Source: Deinococcus rhizophilus
GTDB lineage: Bacteria; Deinococcota; Deinococci; Deinococcales; Deinococcaceae
NCBI RefSeq assembly: GCF_030271215.1
Contig: NZ_JASNGB010000008.1
Coordinates: 1-37,821, forward strand
DNA: 37,821 nt
Direction of reading: 5' to 3'
Below the pieces are notes generated by a model. That model was given only the letters and a program-made list of their open reading frames with translations. It was not told where the DNA came from and ran no database searches. Each line of letters begins with the position of its first letter. The stretch's first letter is position 1. Positions 1 to 11,381 of the stretch are shown here, in pieces. A program made the position numbers and the translations under genes.

Positions 1-933
<933 letters not shown>

Positions 934-940
934 GCTGCCC

Positions 941-946
941 ATTGTG
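941..946 (-). promoter_or_regulatory. -10 box, leaderless start of the PLP-fold gene
   Basis: CACAAT on the minus strand, 7 nt before the ATG at 933. The identical box and spacing occur before ribH at 19528. Confidence 0.5.
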
Positions 947-1023
947 CCGCACCGCGCCGCGTGCGCGGCCCCCGGATGGAGGGGAGGCCAAGGCCGGGGC
1001 CGCGCGGGGACAGGTGGGCAGCT

Positions 1024-1161
1024 CTAGCGCATTGGACAGACTGACGGCCCCCGGGGAACGGCGCCCCAGGTGCCTCCCTTCTGCCCAATGTTCCTGTCCC
1101 ATTCGCTCGCTCTGCTCGGCCAACGCATGCGGAAACCCACCGCCTTCTTATGGCAAATGCT

Positions 1162-1165
<4 letters not shown>
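1024..1165. repeat. MITE-like short element with imperfect 12-bp terminal inverted repeats
   Basis: A 142-bp intergenic block begins CTAGCGCATTGG and ends CAAATGCTCTAG. Reverse-complementing the right end gives CTAGAGCATTTG, which matches the left end at 10 of 12 positions. The block has no convincing ORF and fills most of the gap between the PLP-fold gene and uppS. Its right end supplies the TAG stop of uppS. Short non-coding repeats are common in Deinococcus genomes, but identity with a named family cannot be claimed from one copy. Confidence 0.4.
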
Positions 1166-1992
<827 letters not shown>

Positions 1993-2049
1993 GTCGGGCG
2001 TCAGTCTAGCGTCTGGGCTGCGGGGGCGGGGTCCCTCCAAAGGGGGAGG

Positions 2050-3087
2050 TCAACCCAGGGCAAACAGCGACTCCGCCCGCCGCCGATGCAGCCTCAGCGC
2101 CTTGTGGTCCAGCCGCGAGAGGGCCTCGGCTGCCACCGGGACCGGGGCCGGGCCGCCCGCCGCCGCGTACACGGTCAGCCGCACCCGGCGGTGGGTCATG
2201 GTGTGGGTGACCTCGCCCAGCTCGCCCATGACCACGGCCCCCAGGCGGGCGCTCAACCGGGCGAGGGCATCAGCCTCTGCCTCGCCTGCCCGCACCTCCT
2301 CGGTGGGCAGGCCCATCAAACCGCCCAGCAGTGAGCCCCCGCGCCGCTCCAGCACGGCCCGTTCCGGGTCCCCGATCAGCAGCGCCACCGCCCGCACCTC
2401 GCGCACCGCCGCCCGCACCTTGGGAGCCGGGAAACCCGCCGGATCGCCCGAGGCCCGCGCCACGCACCACGCCGCGACCGGACATTCGGGGCACTTCGGC
2501 GCCTTCGGGATGCAGACGGTCGCGCCGAGGTCCATCACCGCCTCGTTCCAGGCGCCGGGGCGGGCAGGGTCCAGTAACCCGTCGGCGCGGGCCTGTACCC
2601 AGGGCTCTGTGGGCTGCCGCTCGCCCCACAGCCGCGCGAGGACCCGCCGCACGTTGCCGTCGTTCACCGCCCGCGCCTCCCCGTGCGCGAGGCTGCTGAT
2701 CGCCGCCGCCGTGTACGGCCCCACCCCCGGCAGCGCCCGCCAGCCCGCGTAGTCCTGCGGCCAGCCCTCCCGCGCCACCGTCCCCGCCGCCCGGTGCAGG
2801 TTGCGGGCCCGGGCGTAGTACCCGCAGCCCTCCCAGGCTTTCAGCACCGCCTCCACGGGCGCGGCGGCCAGGGCTTCTACCGTGGGAAAGGCAGTCAGAA
2901 ACCGCTCGAAATACACCCGGCCCCGCACCACCTGCGTCTGCTGAAGCAGCACCTCCGACACCCACACCCGGTAGGGATCGCGCCTGCCCTCCGGCCCGGC
3001 CCGCCACGGCAGGTCGCGGCCCCGTGCGTCGAACCACGTCAGGAGCGCTCGGCGCAGGGCGGGGAAGTCGGCGGAGGCGGGCGTCAC
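2050..3087 (-). CDS. mutY: A/G-specific adenine DNA glycosylase
   Basis: 345 aa base-excision repair enzyme that removes adenine mispaired with 8-oxoguanine. Seen: SEVLLQQTQV with catalytic Glu45, the helix-hairpin-helix GVGPYTAAAI at 121-130, catalytic Asp143 in VNDGNVRRVL, the 4Fe-4S ligands C192-x6-C199-x2-C202-x5-C208, and a C-terminal NUDT1-like recognition domain with THTMTHRRVRL. The length is normal for the family. The start is GTG with TATCCT 6 nt upstream, so it is probably leaderless. It is divergent from the small membrane gene at 3161. Confidence 0.95.
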   Translation of the reverse strand: MTPASADFPALRRALLTWFDARGRDLPWRAGPEGRRDPYRVWVSEVLLQQTQVVRGRVYFERFLTAFPTVEALAAAPVEAVLKAWEGCGYYARARNLHRAAGTVAREGWPQDYAGWRALPGVGPYTAAAISSLAHGEARAVNDGNVRRVLARLWGERQPTEPWVQARADGLLDPARPGAWNEAVMDLGATVCIPKAPKCPECPVAAWCVARASGDPAGFPAPKVRAAVREVRAVALLIGDPERAVLERRGGSLLGGLMGLPTEEVRAGEAEADALARLSARLGAVVMGELGEVTHTMTHRRVRLTVYAAAGGPAPVPVAAEALSRLDHKALRLHRRRAESLFALG

Positions 3088-3093
3088 CGGGGG

Positions 3094-3099
3094 AGGATA
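3094..3099 (-). promoter_or_regulatory. -10 box of mutY (leaderless)
   Basis: TATCCT on the minus strand, 6 nt from the GTG start of mutY. No ribosome binding site lies between them. Confidence 0.55.
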
Positions 3100-3146
3100 G
3101 CGGCGGGTTCACGGCAAGACCGCAGCGGGGGTGCCTGTTGCCGTCC

Positions 3147-3152
3147 TATCCT
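3147..3152 (+). promoter_or_regulatory. -10 box of small membrane gene
   Basis: TATCCT, 8 nt before GTG 3161. It decides that start over the in-frame GTG at 3131, which lies upstream of the box. Confidence 0.45.
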
Positions 3153-3160
3153 GGGACCAG

Positions 3161-3355
3161 GTGACCCCGCTGACGCTTCCTCTCCTCGCCCTGCTCTTGC
3201 TGGGGCTGGGTGGGCTGGCCCGGCGTGAGGCGCGGCGGGACGAGGCGTGGCGGCCCCTCGCGGCCGTGCTGCTGGCGCTGGGTGGTCTGACGCTCGCGGT
3301 GGCCCTGCTCTGGCTAATGCTGGCGGCGTGGTACATCTACGCCACCCCACACTAG
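3161..3355 (+). CDS. Small two-TM membrane protein, unknown function
   Basis: 64 aa from GTG 3161. Two hydrophobic segments (about residues 2-18 and 32-57) are separated by a charged RREARRDEAWR loop, so both termini probably lie on the same side of the membrane. No family is recognised. It is a single-gene unit: its own -10 box sits upstream and a strong intrinsic terminator begins 17 bp after the stop codon. The clean promoter-gene-terminator layout supports expression despite the short length. Confidence 0.6.
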   Translation: MTPLTLPLLALLLLGLGGLARREARRDEAWRPLAAVLLALGGLTLAVALLWLMLAAWYIYATPH

Positions 3356-3372
3356 GCATTTCCAGTGAACAG

Positions 3373-3419
3373 AGAAGCGGACGCCCCCGCAGGAACGTCC
3401 GCTTCTTCTGTGTTTTTTT
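3373..3419 (+). terminator. Rho-independent terminator of the small membrane gene
   Basis: Perfect 11-bp stem AGAAGCGGACG / CGTCCGCTTCT with a 12-nt loop, followed by a T-rich tail ending in seven Ts at 3413-3419. Confidence 0.9.
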
Positions 3420-3444
3420 CTGGCGACTGGCCGCTGGCGACTCC

Positions 3445-3863
3445 CTACTGCAAACTCTTCACGTAGGTATGAATCGCCGCGATGCGCTCCGGGGTGGCCT
3501 CCTCCCCGTTCAGGCCCGTCTCGGCGAAGCGGGGCATGACCGGGGCCAGAACGCGGCCTCCGGGGGCCTCGCCGTGCAGCACGGAGGCGGCGAAGTCGGG
3601 TCCCGACCACGCGGCGCTCTGGGCCAGACCGGGACCGACCCCGCCCTGGGCCTGCGCCCCGTGGCAGCCCCCGCAACTGCTGGCGTAGAGGGCCTGCCCG
3701 TTGACGGTGGTGTCGCCCGCCGCCGCCGTGACGATGGCGCCCCCACCCGTCTCGTGCGCCATGCCCACCCCGGCGCGGTAGGACCCGAAGCCGATGGCAA
3801 CGGCCAGAACCGTGAACACCACGGCCGAGGTGATTTCCCGGCGGCTGAATCCGTCGCCCGACA

Positions 3864-3864
<1 letters not shown>
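3445..3864 (-). CDS. Membrane-anchored mono-haem cytochrome c
   Basis: 139 aa. One N-terminal transmembrane anchor (about residues 12-30, no cleavage site seen) is followed by a periplasmic class I cytochrome c domain. Haem-binding motif C64-G-G-C67-H68, with a likely axial Met in APVMPRF. It is the last gene of the ba3 oxidase operon: its ATG overlaps the stop of subunit I (TGATG). It is the obvious candidate electron donor to the CuA site of subunit II; ba3 oxidases of Thermus take electrons from cytochrome c552. Assignment as donor is inference from gene order. Confidence 0.88.
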
Positions 3865-5606
<1,742 letters not shown>

Positions 5607-5625
5607 AGGGTTACTCCATTGGGGG

Positions 5626-6207
5626 TCAAGGCTGGGTTCCGTCCTGGGGTCCGGCCTGCGTCTCCGGGGCCTCCACCACGACGGTGTTGATCATGTTGTG
5701 GTGGCCGGTGCCGCAGTACTCGTTGCAGATCAGGCTGAGGGTGCCGGGGCGCCGGAAGGTCGTGGTAAAGCTCGCCACCTGCCCGGGAATCGCCGTCGCG
5801 TTGATGTTGGTGCCCTCGACCTGATAGCCGTGCATCACGTCGGCCGAGGTGATGTGGATGGTCACCGGGCGCCCGGCGGGAACCCGCATGGCGGCAGGCT
5901 GGAACGCGAACGCCCGGGCGACCACAAAGGCTTCCAGCGTGCCGTCGGCGTTCTCGCGCAGGCCCGGCTCGGCGAAGGGCGTGGCGGCGAGGTTGCGCGG
6001 ATCGAGGCGGCCGTTGTCCACCCCGGTGATGTGGTGGCCGCCGCCGCCCGTGCCCTCGATCACGGTGTAGGTGCCGCTGAGGAAACTGGCGATGGCCGAG
6101 ACAAAGAGCAGCACCGACAACACGACGGCGATGCCGAACCAGACATTCTCGTAGCGCTCCAGGGTGTGGTGCTCCAGCCGGGGCGCGGGCGCATCGGGGG
6201 GGGCCAT
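5626..6207 (-). CDS. cbaB: ba3-type cytochrome c oxidase subunit II (CuA)
   Basis: 193 aa. One N-terminal transmembrane helix (about residues 22-45) is followed by a periplasmic cupredoxin domain that binds the dinuclear CuA centre. Ligands in view: His126 (VMHGYQVEG), C161-x3-C165, His169 and Met172 in CNEYCGTGHHNM. The single helix, instead of two, is typical of the ba3 type, where subunit IIa provides the missing helix. ATG is 1 nt after the subunit IIa stop. A Gly/His-rich insertion (EGTGGGGHH) follows the helix. Confidence 0.94.
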   Translation of the reverse strand: MAPPDAPAPRLEHHTLERYENVWFGIAVVLSVLLFVSAIASFLSGTYTVIEGTGGGGHHITGVDNGRLDPRNLAATPFAEPGLRENADGTLEAFVVARAFAFQPAAMRVPAGRPVTIHITSADVMHGYQVEGTNINATAIPGQVASFTTTFRRPGTLSLICNEYCGTGHHNMINTVVVEAPETQAGPQDGTQP

Positions 6208-6208
6208 C

Positions 6209-6385
6209 TCAGCCCCGTCCCTGCTGAATGCCCAGGACCAGCATCCATAACCAGATCAGGGTGAGCATCAGCACGGCGATCACCATCAGCGTGCCGATGG
6301 GAACCACGCCGGGGCGGGAATGGGGGTCGTGGGCCGCGTCCTGGGCCCGTGGGGGCTGGTGGGGTCTGACAGGGGGTTTGGTCAT
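6209..6385 (-). CDS. cbaD: ba3-type oxidase subunit IIa, single-helix
   Basis: 58 aa with a Pro/His-rich N-terminus and one transmembrane helix starting VVPIGTLMVIAVLMLTLIW and ending LGIQQGRG. Size, single helix and position immediately before subunit II match Thermus subunit IIa. ATG overlaps the stop of the CBS gene (ATGA), so translation is coupled. Automatic annotation often misses this gene because it is so short. Confidence 0.82.
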   Translation of the reverse strand: MTKPPVRPHQPPRAQDAAHDPHSRPGVVPIGTLMVIAVLMLTLIWLWMLVLGIQQGRG

Positions 6386-6822
6386 GCAGGCTGCTCCTGG
6401 GAGTGGGGGGGGGTCGGGGCGTTCCCGGCGTAGTCGCGCAGCAGGTCGGTCACCGTGACCATGCCGACCACCTCGCCGCGCTCTCCCACCACCGGCATCC
6501 CGCCGATGCGCCGCTCCAGCAGGGTGCGGGCCACGTCGCGGGCGTCGGCGCCGGGGGAGGTGGTGATCACGCTGCGGCGCATCACGTCGGAGACGCGAAT
6601 CCCGGCGAGCTGCGTGGTTGCCTCCCACATGCTCAGGGTGGTCACCCGGCCGGGCATGGTCTCGCGCAGGTCGCGGTCGGTCACGATGCCGACCAGCGCC
6701 CCGCCGTCCACCACGGGCAGGCGGCGAATCCCGTGCTGGCGAAGAAGGTGGGCCGCGTCCGGAACACTCAGGTCCGGCGCGGCGCAGACGGGGGGATGGG
6801 CCATCAGTTCCGAAACAAGCAA
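6382..6822 (-). CDS. CBS-domain pair protein heading the ba3 operon
   Basis: 146 aa made almost entirely of two CBS motifs (residues about 5-60 and 77-135, each with a GIVTDRDL or GMVTVTDLL signature). CBS pairs bind adenine nucleotides in other proteins. The start is TTG 6822, not ATG: a full AGGAGGTG lies 5 nt upstream (7 nt after AGGAGG) and no better start fits. It ends in a short Pro/Gln tail overlapping subunit IIa. A nucleotide-sensing role in oxidase assembly or control is inference from operon position. Confidence 0.87.
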   Translation of the reverse strand: MLVSELMAHPPVCAAPDLSVPDAAHLLRQHGIRRLPVVDGGALVGIVTDRDLRETMPGRVTTLSMWEATTQLAGIRVSDVMRRSVITTSPGADARDVARTLLERRIGGMPVVGERGEVVGMVTVTDLLRDYAGNAPTPPHSQEQPA

Positions 6823-6924
6823 GGCAACACCTCCTTGCGTGGAGGGTGCCGGGAAGGCATTACGGGGTCATTACCGCCCAGGCAGCGGCGCCCGGTCGCG
6901 GGGGGCGTGGGCGGGGGGCGGGGT

Positions 6925-7034
6925 CAGTTCAGGCCCGGTGCAGGCCCAGTTCAGGCCCAGTTCAGGCCCAGTTCAGGCCCAGTGCAGGCCCAGTGCAGGC
7001 CCAGTGCAGGCCCAGTGCAGGCTCAGTGCGGGTT
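6925..7034. repeat. Array of ten 11-bp direct repeats (candidate operator array)
   Basis: Nine contiguous copies of CAGTTCAGGCC or CAGTGCAGGCC, then a degenerate tenth, with exact 11-bp phasing. Five leftmost units mostly carry TT and the right-hand ones TG. The array sits in the 389-bp gap 6823-7211, upstream of the CBS-ba3 operon and just downstream of the SARP/BTAD gene. SARP regulators are known to bind direct repeats with 11-bp periodicity (heptamer plus 4-bp spacer), so a SARP operator is plausible. The rest of the gap holds two hairpins (7086-7124) and no gene that I can support. Confidence 0.85.
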
Positions 7035-7085
7035 CTCATCAATGGCGCGGACAGCTTCATGGCTCGGTGGGGCATTCCCGCACTG

Positions 7086-7124
7086 GGACGGCATTGCCGT
7101 CCACCCCCCTTCTCCGGCAAGGGG
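7086..7124 (-). terminator. Two adjacent hairpins downstream of the SARP gene
   Basis: GGACGGCA-T-TGCCGTCC (7086-7102) and CCCCTT / AAGGGG with a 7-nt loop (7106-7124). They could end the regulator transcript; neither has a T-tract, so this is a weak call. Confidence 0.35.
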
Positions 7125-7211
7125 AGAGAGGCTTGTCGCGTCCTGCACGGTATGTTCCAGAACAGCTTCAGGAGCTTCGTTCGGAGCAGGCAGGACTGTC
7201 CGGAGGACCGA

Positions 7212-8048
7212 TCAGTGCACGTCAGGACCGCGCAGCGCACTCAGCAGCGGAGCGCGGCGCTGCTGCTCGGCCTCCTCGGCCTCGCGGCACAGCAGTTCCC
7301 CGGCCTTGAGGCGCTCGGCCAGCAGCACCGTGTCGGGCATGGGCGTGTCGCCCACCTCGTCGCGCAGGAAGCGGCGGTAGCGGCGGTAATGCTCGACCGC
7401 CTCGAACTTCCCCCGCGTCTGGGCCAGGCAGGTCATCAGCCGCTGGTGATGGTCTTCCCCGATATAGGGATCGGACCCCACCGCCTGCCCCAGCGCCTGC
7501 ACGGCGAGCGGGCACTCGCGGCGCAGGCAGTGCAGCGTCGAGAGCGCCACGTAGGCCCGCACCCGCAGGGAGCGCCAGTACAGCCGCGCTTCCTCGACCC
7601 AGTCGGCGCGAATCTGCGGCAGGTACTCGCCGTCCACGCACGCCAGCGCCCGGCGCAGCGCCTCCTCGCGTTCCGCATCGTCCCTGGCCTGGGCGGCGGC
7701 TTCCATCCCGCCCTGCAAGATCGCCGTGTCACTCGCGGCCACCAGTTCGGGATGCAGCAGGTAGCGCCCGCGCACCTCGGCCACCGCGTCGGGGCGGCCC
7801 AGGGTGGTCCGCAGGCGGTGCAGCGCCACCCGGAAGCGGTTGGCCGCTGCCGGAGTGTCGTCCACCCCCCACAGGTCGGCCAGCAGGTCGGCGCGGTAGG
7901 CCCCGTCCGGATGGGCGTGCAGGTACCACAGCAGTTCCTCGGCGCTGCGGGCGGGCCAGACCAGCGGCTGTCCATTCACGGTGACCAGCGCGTCACCGAG
8001 CGTGCGCAGGTGCAGGGCGGGGGGGGCAGAACGTGGGCTCGTCATCAC
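7212..8048 (-). CDS. SARP/AfsR-type transcriptional regulator (winged helix + BTAD)
   Basis: 278 aa. The N-terminal OmpR/PhoB-like winged helix (about residues 12-100, with LLWYLHAHPDGAYRADLLADLWG and RFRVALHRLRTTLG) is followed by a bacterial transcriptional activator domain of TPR-like helices (about 105-255). This is the domain order of SARP activators such as DnrI, without any ATPase module. GTG 8048 is directly followed by ATG 8045; GGGAG lies 6 nt before the GTG, so either could serve. It is followed by the 11-bp repeat array and then the ba3 operon on the same strand, which makes that operon its most attractive target (inference). Confidence 0.85.
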   Translation of the reverse strand: MMTSPRSAPPALHLRTLGDALVTVNGQPLVWPARSAEELLWYLHAHPDGAYRADLLADLWGVDDTPAAANRFRVALHRLRTTLGRPDAVAEVRGRYLLHPELVAASDTAILQGGMEAAAQARDDAEREEALRRALACVDGEYLPQIRADWVEEARLYWRSLRVRAYVALSTLHCLRRECPLAVQALGQAVGSDPYIGEDHHQRLMTCLAQTRGKFEAVEHYRRYRRFLRDEVGDTPMPDTVLLAERLKAGELLCREAEEAEQQRRAPLLSALRGPDVH

Positions 8049-8106
8049 TCGTGACTCCCTTCACGAACAGGATGCGCTCCGGGAACAGGTCAGGTGTCCC
8101 CTCGGG

Positions 8107-8135
8107 GTCATAGAGCGAACAGGTCCCGGGGGCAA
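8107..8135 (-). promoter_or_regulatory. Candidate sigma-A promoter of the SARP gene
   Basis: TTGCCC, 17-bp spacer, TATGAC on the minus strand, giving a leader of roughly 50 nt that contains the GGGAG site. Confidence 0.4.
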
Positions 8136-8213
8136 CACCGCGACTGTATCACCCCGCCCAATGTGAAGACACCCGGCTTGGCCCGCCGCGCCTGCCCCGC
8201 GCAGCATGGCCCC

Positions 8214-9089
8214 ATGACCTTTCACGCGACCCGACCGGAGTTCCCCGACCTGTTTCCCCCCGGCGCCGGGCTGACCCGGCTGGCAGGCGGCTTCACCTGG
8301 GCCGAGGGACCAACCTACCTGCCCCGCCGCGCCGCCGTGGTCTTCAGCGACGTGCGCCAGAACCGCACCTGGCGCTGGACCGACGCCGGAAAGCTGGAGG
8401 AGGAACTGCACCCCAGCGACCACCAGAACGGGCATTGCCTGGACGCGGCGGGCCGGTTGGTCGCCTGCTCGCACGGGAGGCGGGCGCTGCTGCGGCAGGA
8501 GGAAGGCGGCGAGTGGTCCGTCCTGGCCGACCAGTTCGGGGGCCGCAAGCTGAGCAGCCCCAACGACGTGGCCCTGCACCCGGACGGCAGCCTGTGGTTC
8601 ACCGACCCCACCTACGGGATCGACAAGCCGGAAGAAGGTTACGGCGGCGAGCGCGAGCAGCCCGGCAACTTCGTCTACCGCCTCGCGCCCGGCGGCACGC
8701 TCACCGCGCCCATCCGCGACCGCCGGATGCCCAACGGCCTGGCCTTCCTGACGCCGGGGCTGCTGCTGCTGGCCGACACCGGCAAGAACGACGGCCACAT
8801 CCATGCCTACCGGGTGACCCCGGACGGCGAGGCGACCTATGACCGCGTCTGGGCCACTGTGCGCCCCGGCAAGACCGACGGGTTGCGGGTGGACGAGGCC
8901 GGACGCGTATGGAGCAGCGCCGGGGACGGCGTGCATGTGCTGTCGCCCCAGGGGGAAGAACTCGGCCGGATCGCCGTGCCCGAGACGGTCGCCAACCTGT
9001 GCTTCGGGGGGCCGGAGGGGACGGACCTGTACATCACGGCGAGCACGGGGCTGTACCACGTGGCGACGCGGGTGCGGGGCCTGGGCTGA
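8214..9089 (+). CDS. SMP-30/gluconolactonase family protein
   Basis: 291 aa six-bladed beta-propeller of the SMP-30/Gnl/LRE family, which hydrolyses sugar lactones with one divalent cation. Seen: FTWAEGPTY with the metal-site Glu, QNGHCLDAAGRLVACSHG, LSSPNDVALHPDGSLWFTDPTYGI (the conserved Asn-Asp), LADTGKN, and KTDGLRVDEAGRVW (the conserved Asp). No signal peptide, so probably cytoplasmic. ATG 8214 is chosen because residues encoded upstream look like non-coding translation. It is divergent from the SARP gene. Substrate unknown. Confidence 0.87.
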   Translation: MTFHATRPEFPDLFPPGAGLTRLAGGFTWAEGPTYLPRRAAVVFSDVRQNRTWRWTDAGKLEEELHPSDHQNGHCLDAAGRLVACSHGRRALLRQEEGGEWSVLADQFGGRKLSSPNDVALHPDGSLWFTDPTYGIDKPEEGYGGEREQPGNFVYRLAPGGTLTAPIRDRRMPNGLAFLTPGLLLLADTGKNDGHIHAYRVTPDGEATYDRVWATVRPGKTDGLRVDEAGRVWSSAGDGVHVLSPQGEELGRIAVPETVANLCFGGPEGTDLYITASTGLYHVATRVRGLG

Positions 9090-9106
9090 CACGGCCTTTC
9101 AACGTG

Positions 9107-9137
9107 GGAGGGACGGGGCATCTCGCTCCGTCCCTCC
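9107..9137. terminator. Bidirectional hairpin between lactonase and Mn-catalase genes
   Basis: Perfect 10-bp stem GGAGGGACGG / CCGTCCCTCC with an 11-nt loop between convergent genes. It has no T-tract on either strand. Confidence 0.55.
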
Positions 9138-9160
9138 GTGCTCGTGCTTCCCGGCTCGCC

Positions 9161-10078
9161 TCAGCGCAACCGGGCCTTGTCGTGCAGCTTCCTGGCGATC
9201 TCCATGATCTCGCCCATGTCCCACTCGGGCGAGAAGGCCCCTGAGTCGTGGCCGCCGTCCACGTTCTTGCCGCCCTCGATGGAGGTGTACTCGTCCACGA
9301 AGACCTCCGAGCCGTCCTCGGGGTGGGTGCCCTGCCAGATGGTGCCCAGCTGGGTGAAGTCGGTGTCGCTGAAGCGGTAGAGCTTGCGGTGGATGCCCTG
9401 GTCGATGATCCGCTTGGATTCGGGAATCAGCGCCGTGGGGATGTTGGGCATGGGCAGCATCTTTTCCATGTTCACGCCTGTCAGCGACTCCAGCGCCTTG
9501 GCGTAGGCGATCTGGTGCACGCCGCCGCGCACGAGCAGGTAACCGACCAGCGCCTTGGCGGTGGGGTCGTCCACCATCTCGTAGACGCGCAGCTTGTTGT
9601 GCCGCGCCGCGCCCTCCAGAAAGAAATTGTGGGTCAGGTCCAGCATCAGGTTTCCGCTGGAGTACACGTAGTCGCCCGTCCACGCCTTGCCGTGCGAGTC
9701 GGCGATCATGGCCCCCGGCCCCGCCGCGATGAAGTGCTTGGAATAGCGCACGTCCTGGGCAAAGGAGAAGGGGTGGGTGGTGGGGTCCACCGGGGCCTCC
9801 TGATCCTTCACGTCCGGCCCGGCGAGCAGGCTGTTGATGGTCGCGGCGACCAGCTCGACGTGCCCCAGTTCCTCGGCGGCGATGTTGGCGATCAGCTCGT
9901 AGTAGGGCCGCAGCGTGTCCTTGCCCCGGAAGTTGAACGACTGGGTCATGTAGTTCATCAGGGTGGACATCTCGCCGAAGCGCCCGCCCATCAGTTCCTG
10001 CACGGCGGCGGCGCCGTTGGGGTTGGCTTCCTTGGGCAGCGGGAGATCGAACTGCAGCTTGTCGATACGTAGGAACAT
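9161..10078 (-). CDS. Manganese (non-haem) catalase
   Basis: 305 aa dimanganese catalase that disproportionates H2O2. Candidate ligands Glu36, Glu70, His73, Glu155 and His188 fall at spacings equivalent to Glu35, Glu66, His69, Glu148 and His181 of the Lactobacillus plantarum enzyme. Ferritin-like four-helix core with AAEELGHVELV and a C-terminal tail of about 80 residues. Start MFLRIDK at 10078 follows AGGAGG with 7-nt spacing. No export signal. It is monocistronic, divergent from the SDR gene, with a 236-bp gap (10079-10314) in which I see no convincing promoter. Confidence 0.94.
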   Translation of the reverse strand: MFLRIDKLQFDLPLPKEANPNGAAAVQELMGGRFGEMSTLMNYMTQSFNFRGKDTLRPYYELIANIAAEELGHVELVAATINSLLAGPDVKDQEAPVDPTTHPFSFAQDVRYSKHFIAAGPGAMIADSHGKAWTGDYVYSSGNLMLDLTHNFFLEGAARHNKLRVYEMVDDPTAKALVGYLLVRGGVHQIAYAKALESLTGVNMEKMLPMPNIPTALIPESKRIIDQGIHRKLYRFSDTDFTQLGTIWQGTHPEDGSEVFVDEYTSIEGGKNVDGGHDSGAFSPEWDMGEIMEIARKLHDKARLR

Positions 10079-10314
10079 GGAGAACGCCTCCTGGGGCACT
10101 GGGACGTGGAGCGGGGAAAGGCGGGCGGACCGTCCCATCTGACCGGGCGGCCCCGGCCGCAGGCGTGACCCACCCCACCGTATGAAGGCCGCCACAAGGG
10201 GAGCGGCCCTTCGCGGGCCTGACCCGGCAGGCTGCGGCAACCCGCCTTAACCCGTCTATCAGCGGCACGGCCCTGGCATGGGGGTAGGGTGCCGCCGACG
10301 ACAGGAGGTGCACT

Positions 10315-11097
10315 ATGGGCATGTTGGACGGCAAGGTGGCCCTGATCACGGGCGCGGCGAGCGGCATCGGGGCGGGCACGGCGCGGCGGTTCGCGCAGGA
10401 GGGCGCCCGCGTGATTCTGGCCGACGTGCAGGACGGGGAGGGCCAGCAGGTTCTGGACGAGATCACCGGCGGGGGCGGGCAGGCCCTCTACGTCCACTGC
10501 GACGTGTCCGACGCCGATTCGGTACGGGAGGCGGTCGAGACCGGGGTGCGCGAGTTCGGTCGGCTCGACATCGTGTTCGCCAACGCGGGGATCAACGGGG
10601 TGTGGGCACCCATCGACGAGCTTCAGCCAGAGGAATGGGACCAGACCATCGCCATCAACCTGCGGGGCACCTACCTCACGGTTCACTTCGCAGTGCCGCA
10701 TCTCAAGCGGGCGGGCGGCGGCAGCATCATCGTGACGAGCAGCGTGAACGGCAACCGCACCTTCTCCAGCCCCGGCGCGAGCGCGTACAGCACCTCCAAG
10801 GCGGGGCAGGTCGCCTTTACCAGGATGATCGCGCTGGAACTCGGCCGCGACGGAATCCGCTGCAACGCGGTGTGCCCGGGCCTGATCCACACCAACATCG
10901 AGGAGCGCACCGAACACCGGGACACCGAGAAGCTGGGCATCGAGGTCGAGCTGCCCGAGGGCAGCCCCGCGCTGAACGAGGGAGAGGGCGAACCGGTGGA
11001 CGTGGCCGATACCTGCCTGTTCCTCGCGTCGGACCTCAGCCGCCACGTCTCGGGCGTCGAGATCTACGTGGACGGCGGGGCGTCGCTGCTGCGCTGA
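10315..11097 (+). CDS. Short-chain dehydrogenase/reductase (SDR), classical type
   Basis: 260 aa NAD(P)-dependent oxidoreductase. Rossmann glycine motif TGAASGIG at 12-19, NAG at 90-92, catalytic Ser around 142-143, Tyr158 and Lys162 in YSTSK, and the C-terminal SGVEIYVDGG typical of the family. AGGAGGTG sits 4 nt upstream of ATG 10315. Asp at the end of beta-2 (ILADVQD) favours NAD over NADP, as inferred from the family. Substrate not deducible. It is followed by a loose hairpin (CCGGGAGC / GCTCCCGG, 11112-11144). Confidence 0.9.
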   Translation: MGMLDGKVALITGAASGIGAGTARRFAQEGARVILADVQDGEGQQVLDEITGGGGQALYVHCDVSDADSVREAVETGVREFGRLDIVFANAGINGVWAPIDELQPEEWDQTIAINLRGTYLTVHFAVPHLKRAGGGSIIVTSSVNGNRTFSSPGASAYSTSKAGQVAFTRMIALELGRDGIRCNAVCPGLIHTNIEERTEHRDTEKLGIEVELPEGSPALNEGEGEPVDVADTCLFLASDLSRHVSGVEIYVDGGASLLR

Positions 11098-11155
11098 TCG
11101 GGGGCACGGGGCCGGGAGCTGGGGCGGTGGTCTGCGGCTCCCGGTTGCTTGCCGC

Positions 11156-11356
11156 CTATTCCCCGGCCGTGACCACCGCCTGTACCCGGCCCACCTGCCC
11201 GGAGGTCAGCCGCACCTTGATGCCGTGCGGGTGGGTGGACGAGTTGGTCAGCAGGGCTGCGACCACCCCGCGCGTGAGCTTTCCGCTGGGCTGGTCCTGC
11301 TTCTGCACGATGTCCACGGTGAGGCCGGGGCGAATCTGGGAACGGGTGGGGGGCAT
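11156..11356 (-). CDS. ywbE: YwbE family protein
   Basis: 66 aa, close to the standard length of this small conserved family. Recognised from IRPGLTVDIVQKQDQPSGKL followed by TRGVVAALLTNS and HPHGIKVRLTSGQVGRVQ, a compact beta-rich fold. Function unknown in the literature I know. ATG has TATCCT 6 nt upstream (11363-11368), so it is leaderless. Convergent with the SDR gene. Confidence 0.85.
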   Translation of the reverse strand: MPPTRSQIRPGLTVDIVQKQDQPSGKLTRGVVAALLTNSSTHPHGIKVRLTSGQVGRVQAVVTAGE

Positions 11357-11381
11357 GGGGGGAGGATAGGGGAGGCAGGAA

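Noticed and set aside
6925..7034. CRISPR array
   Set aside because: The units are 11 bp and contiguous with no spacers; no cas genes are nearby.
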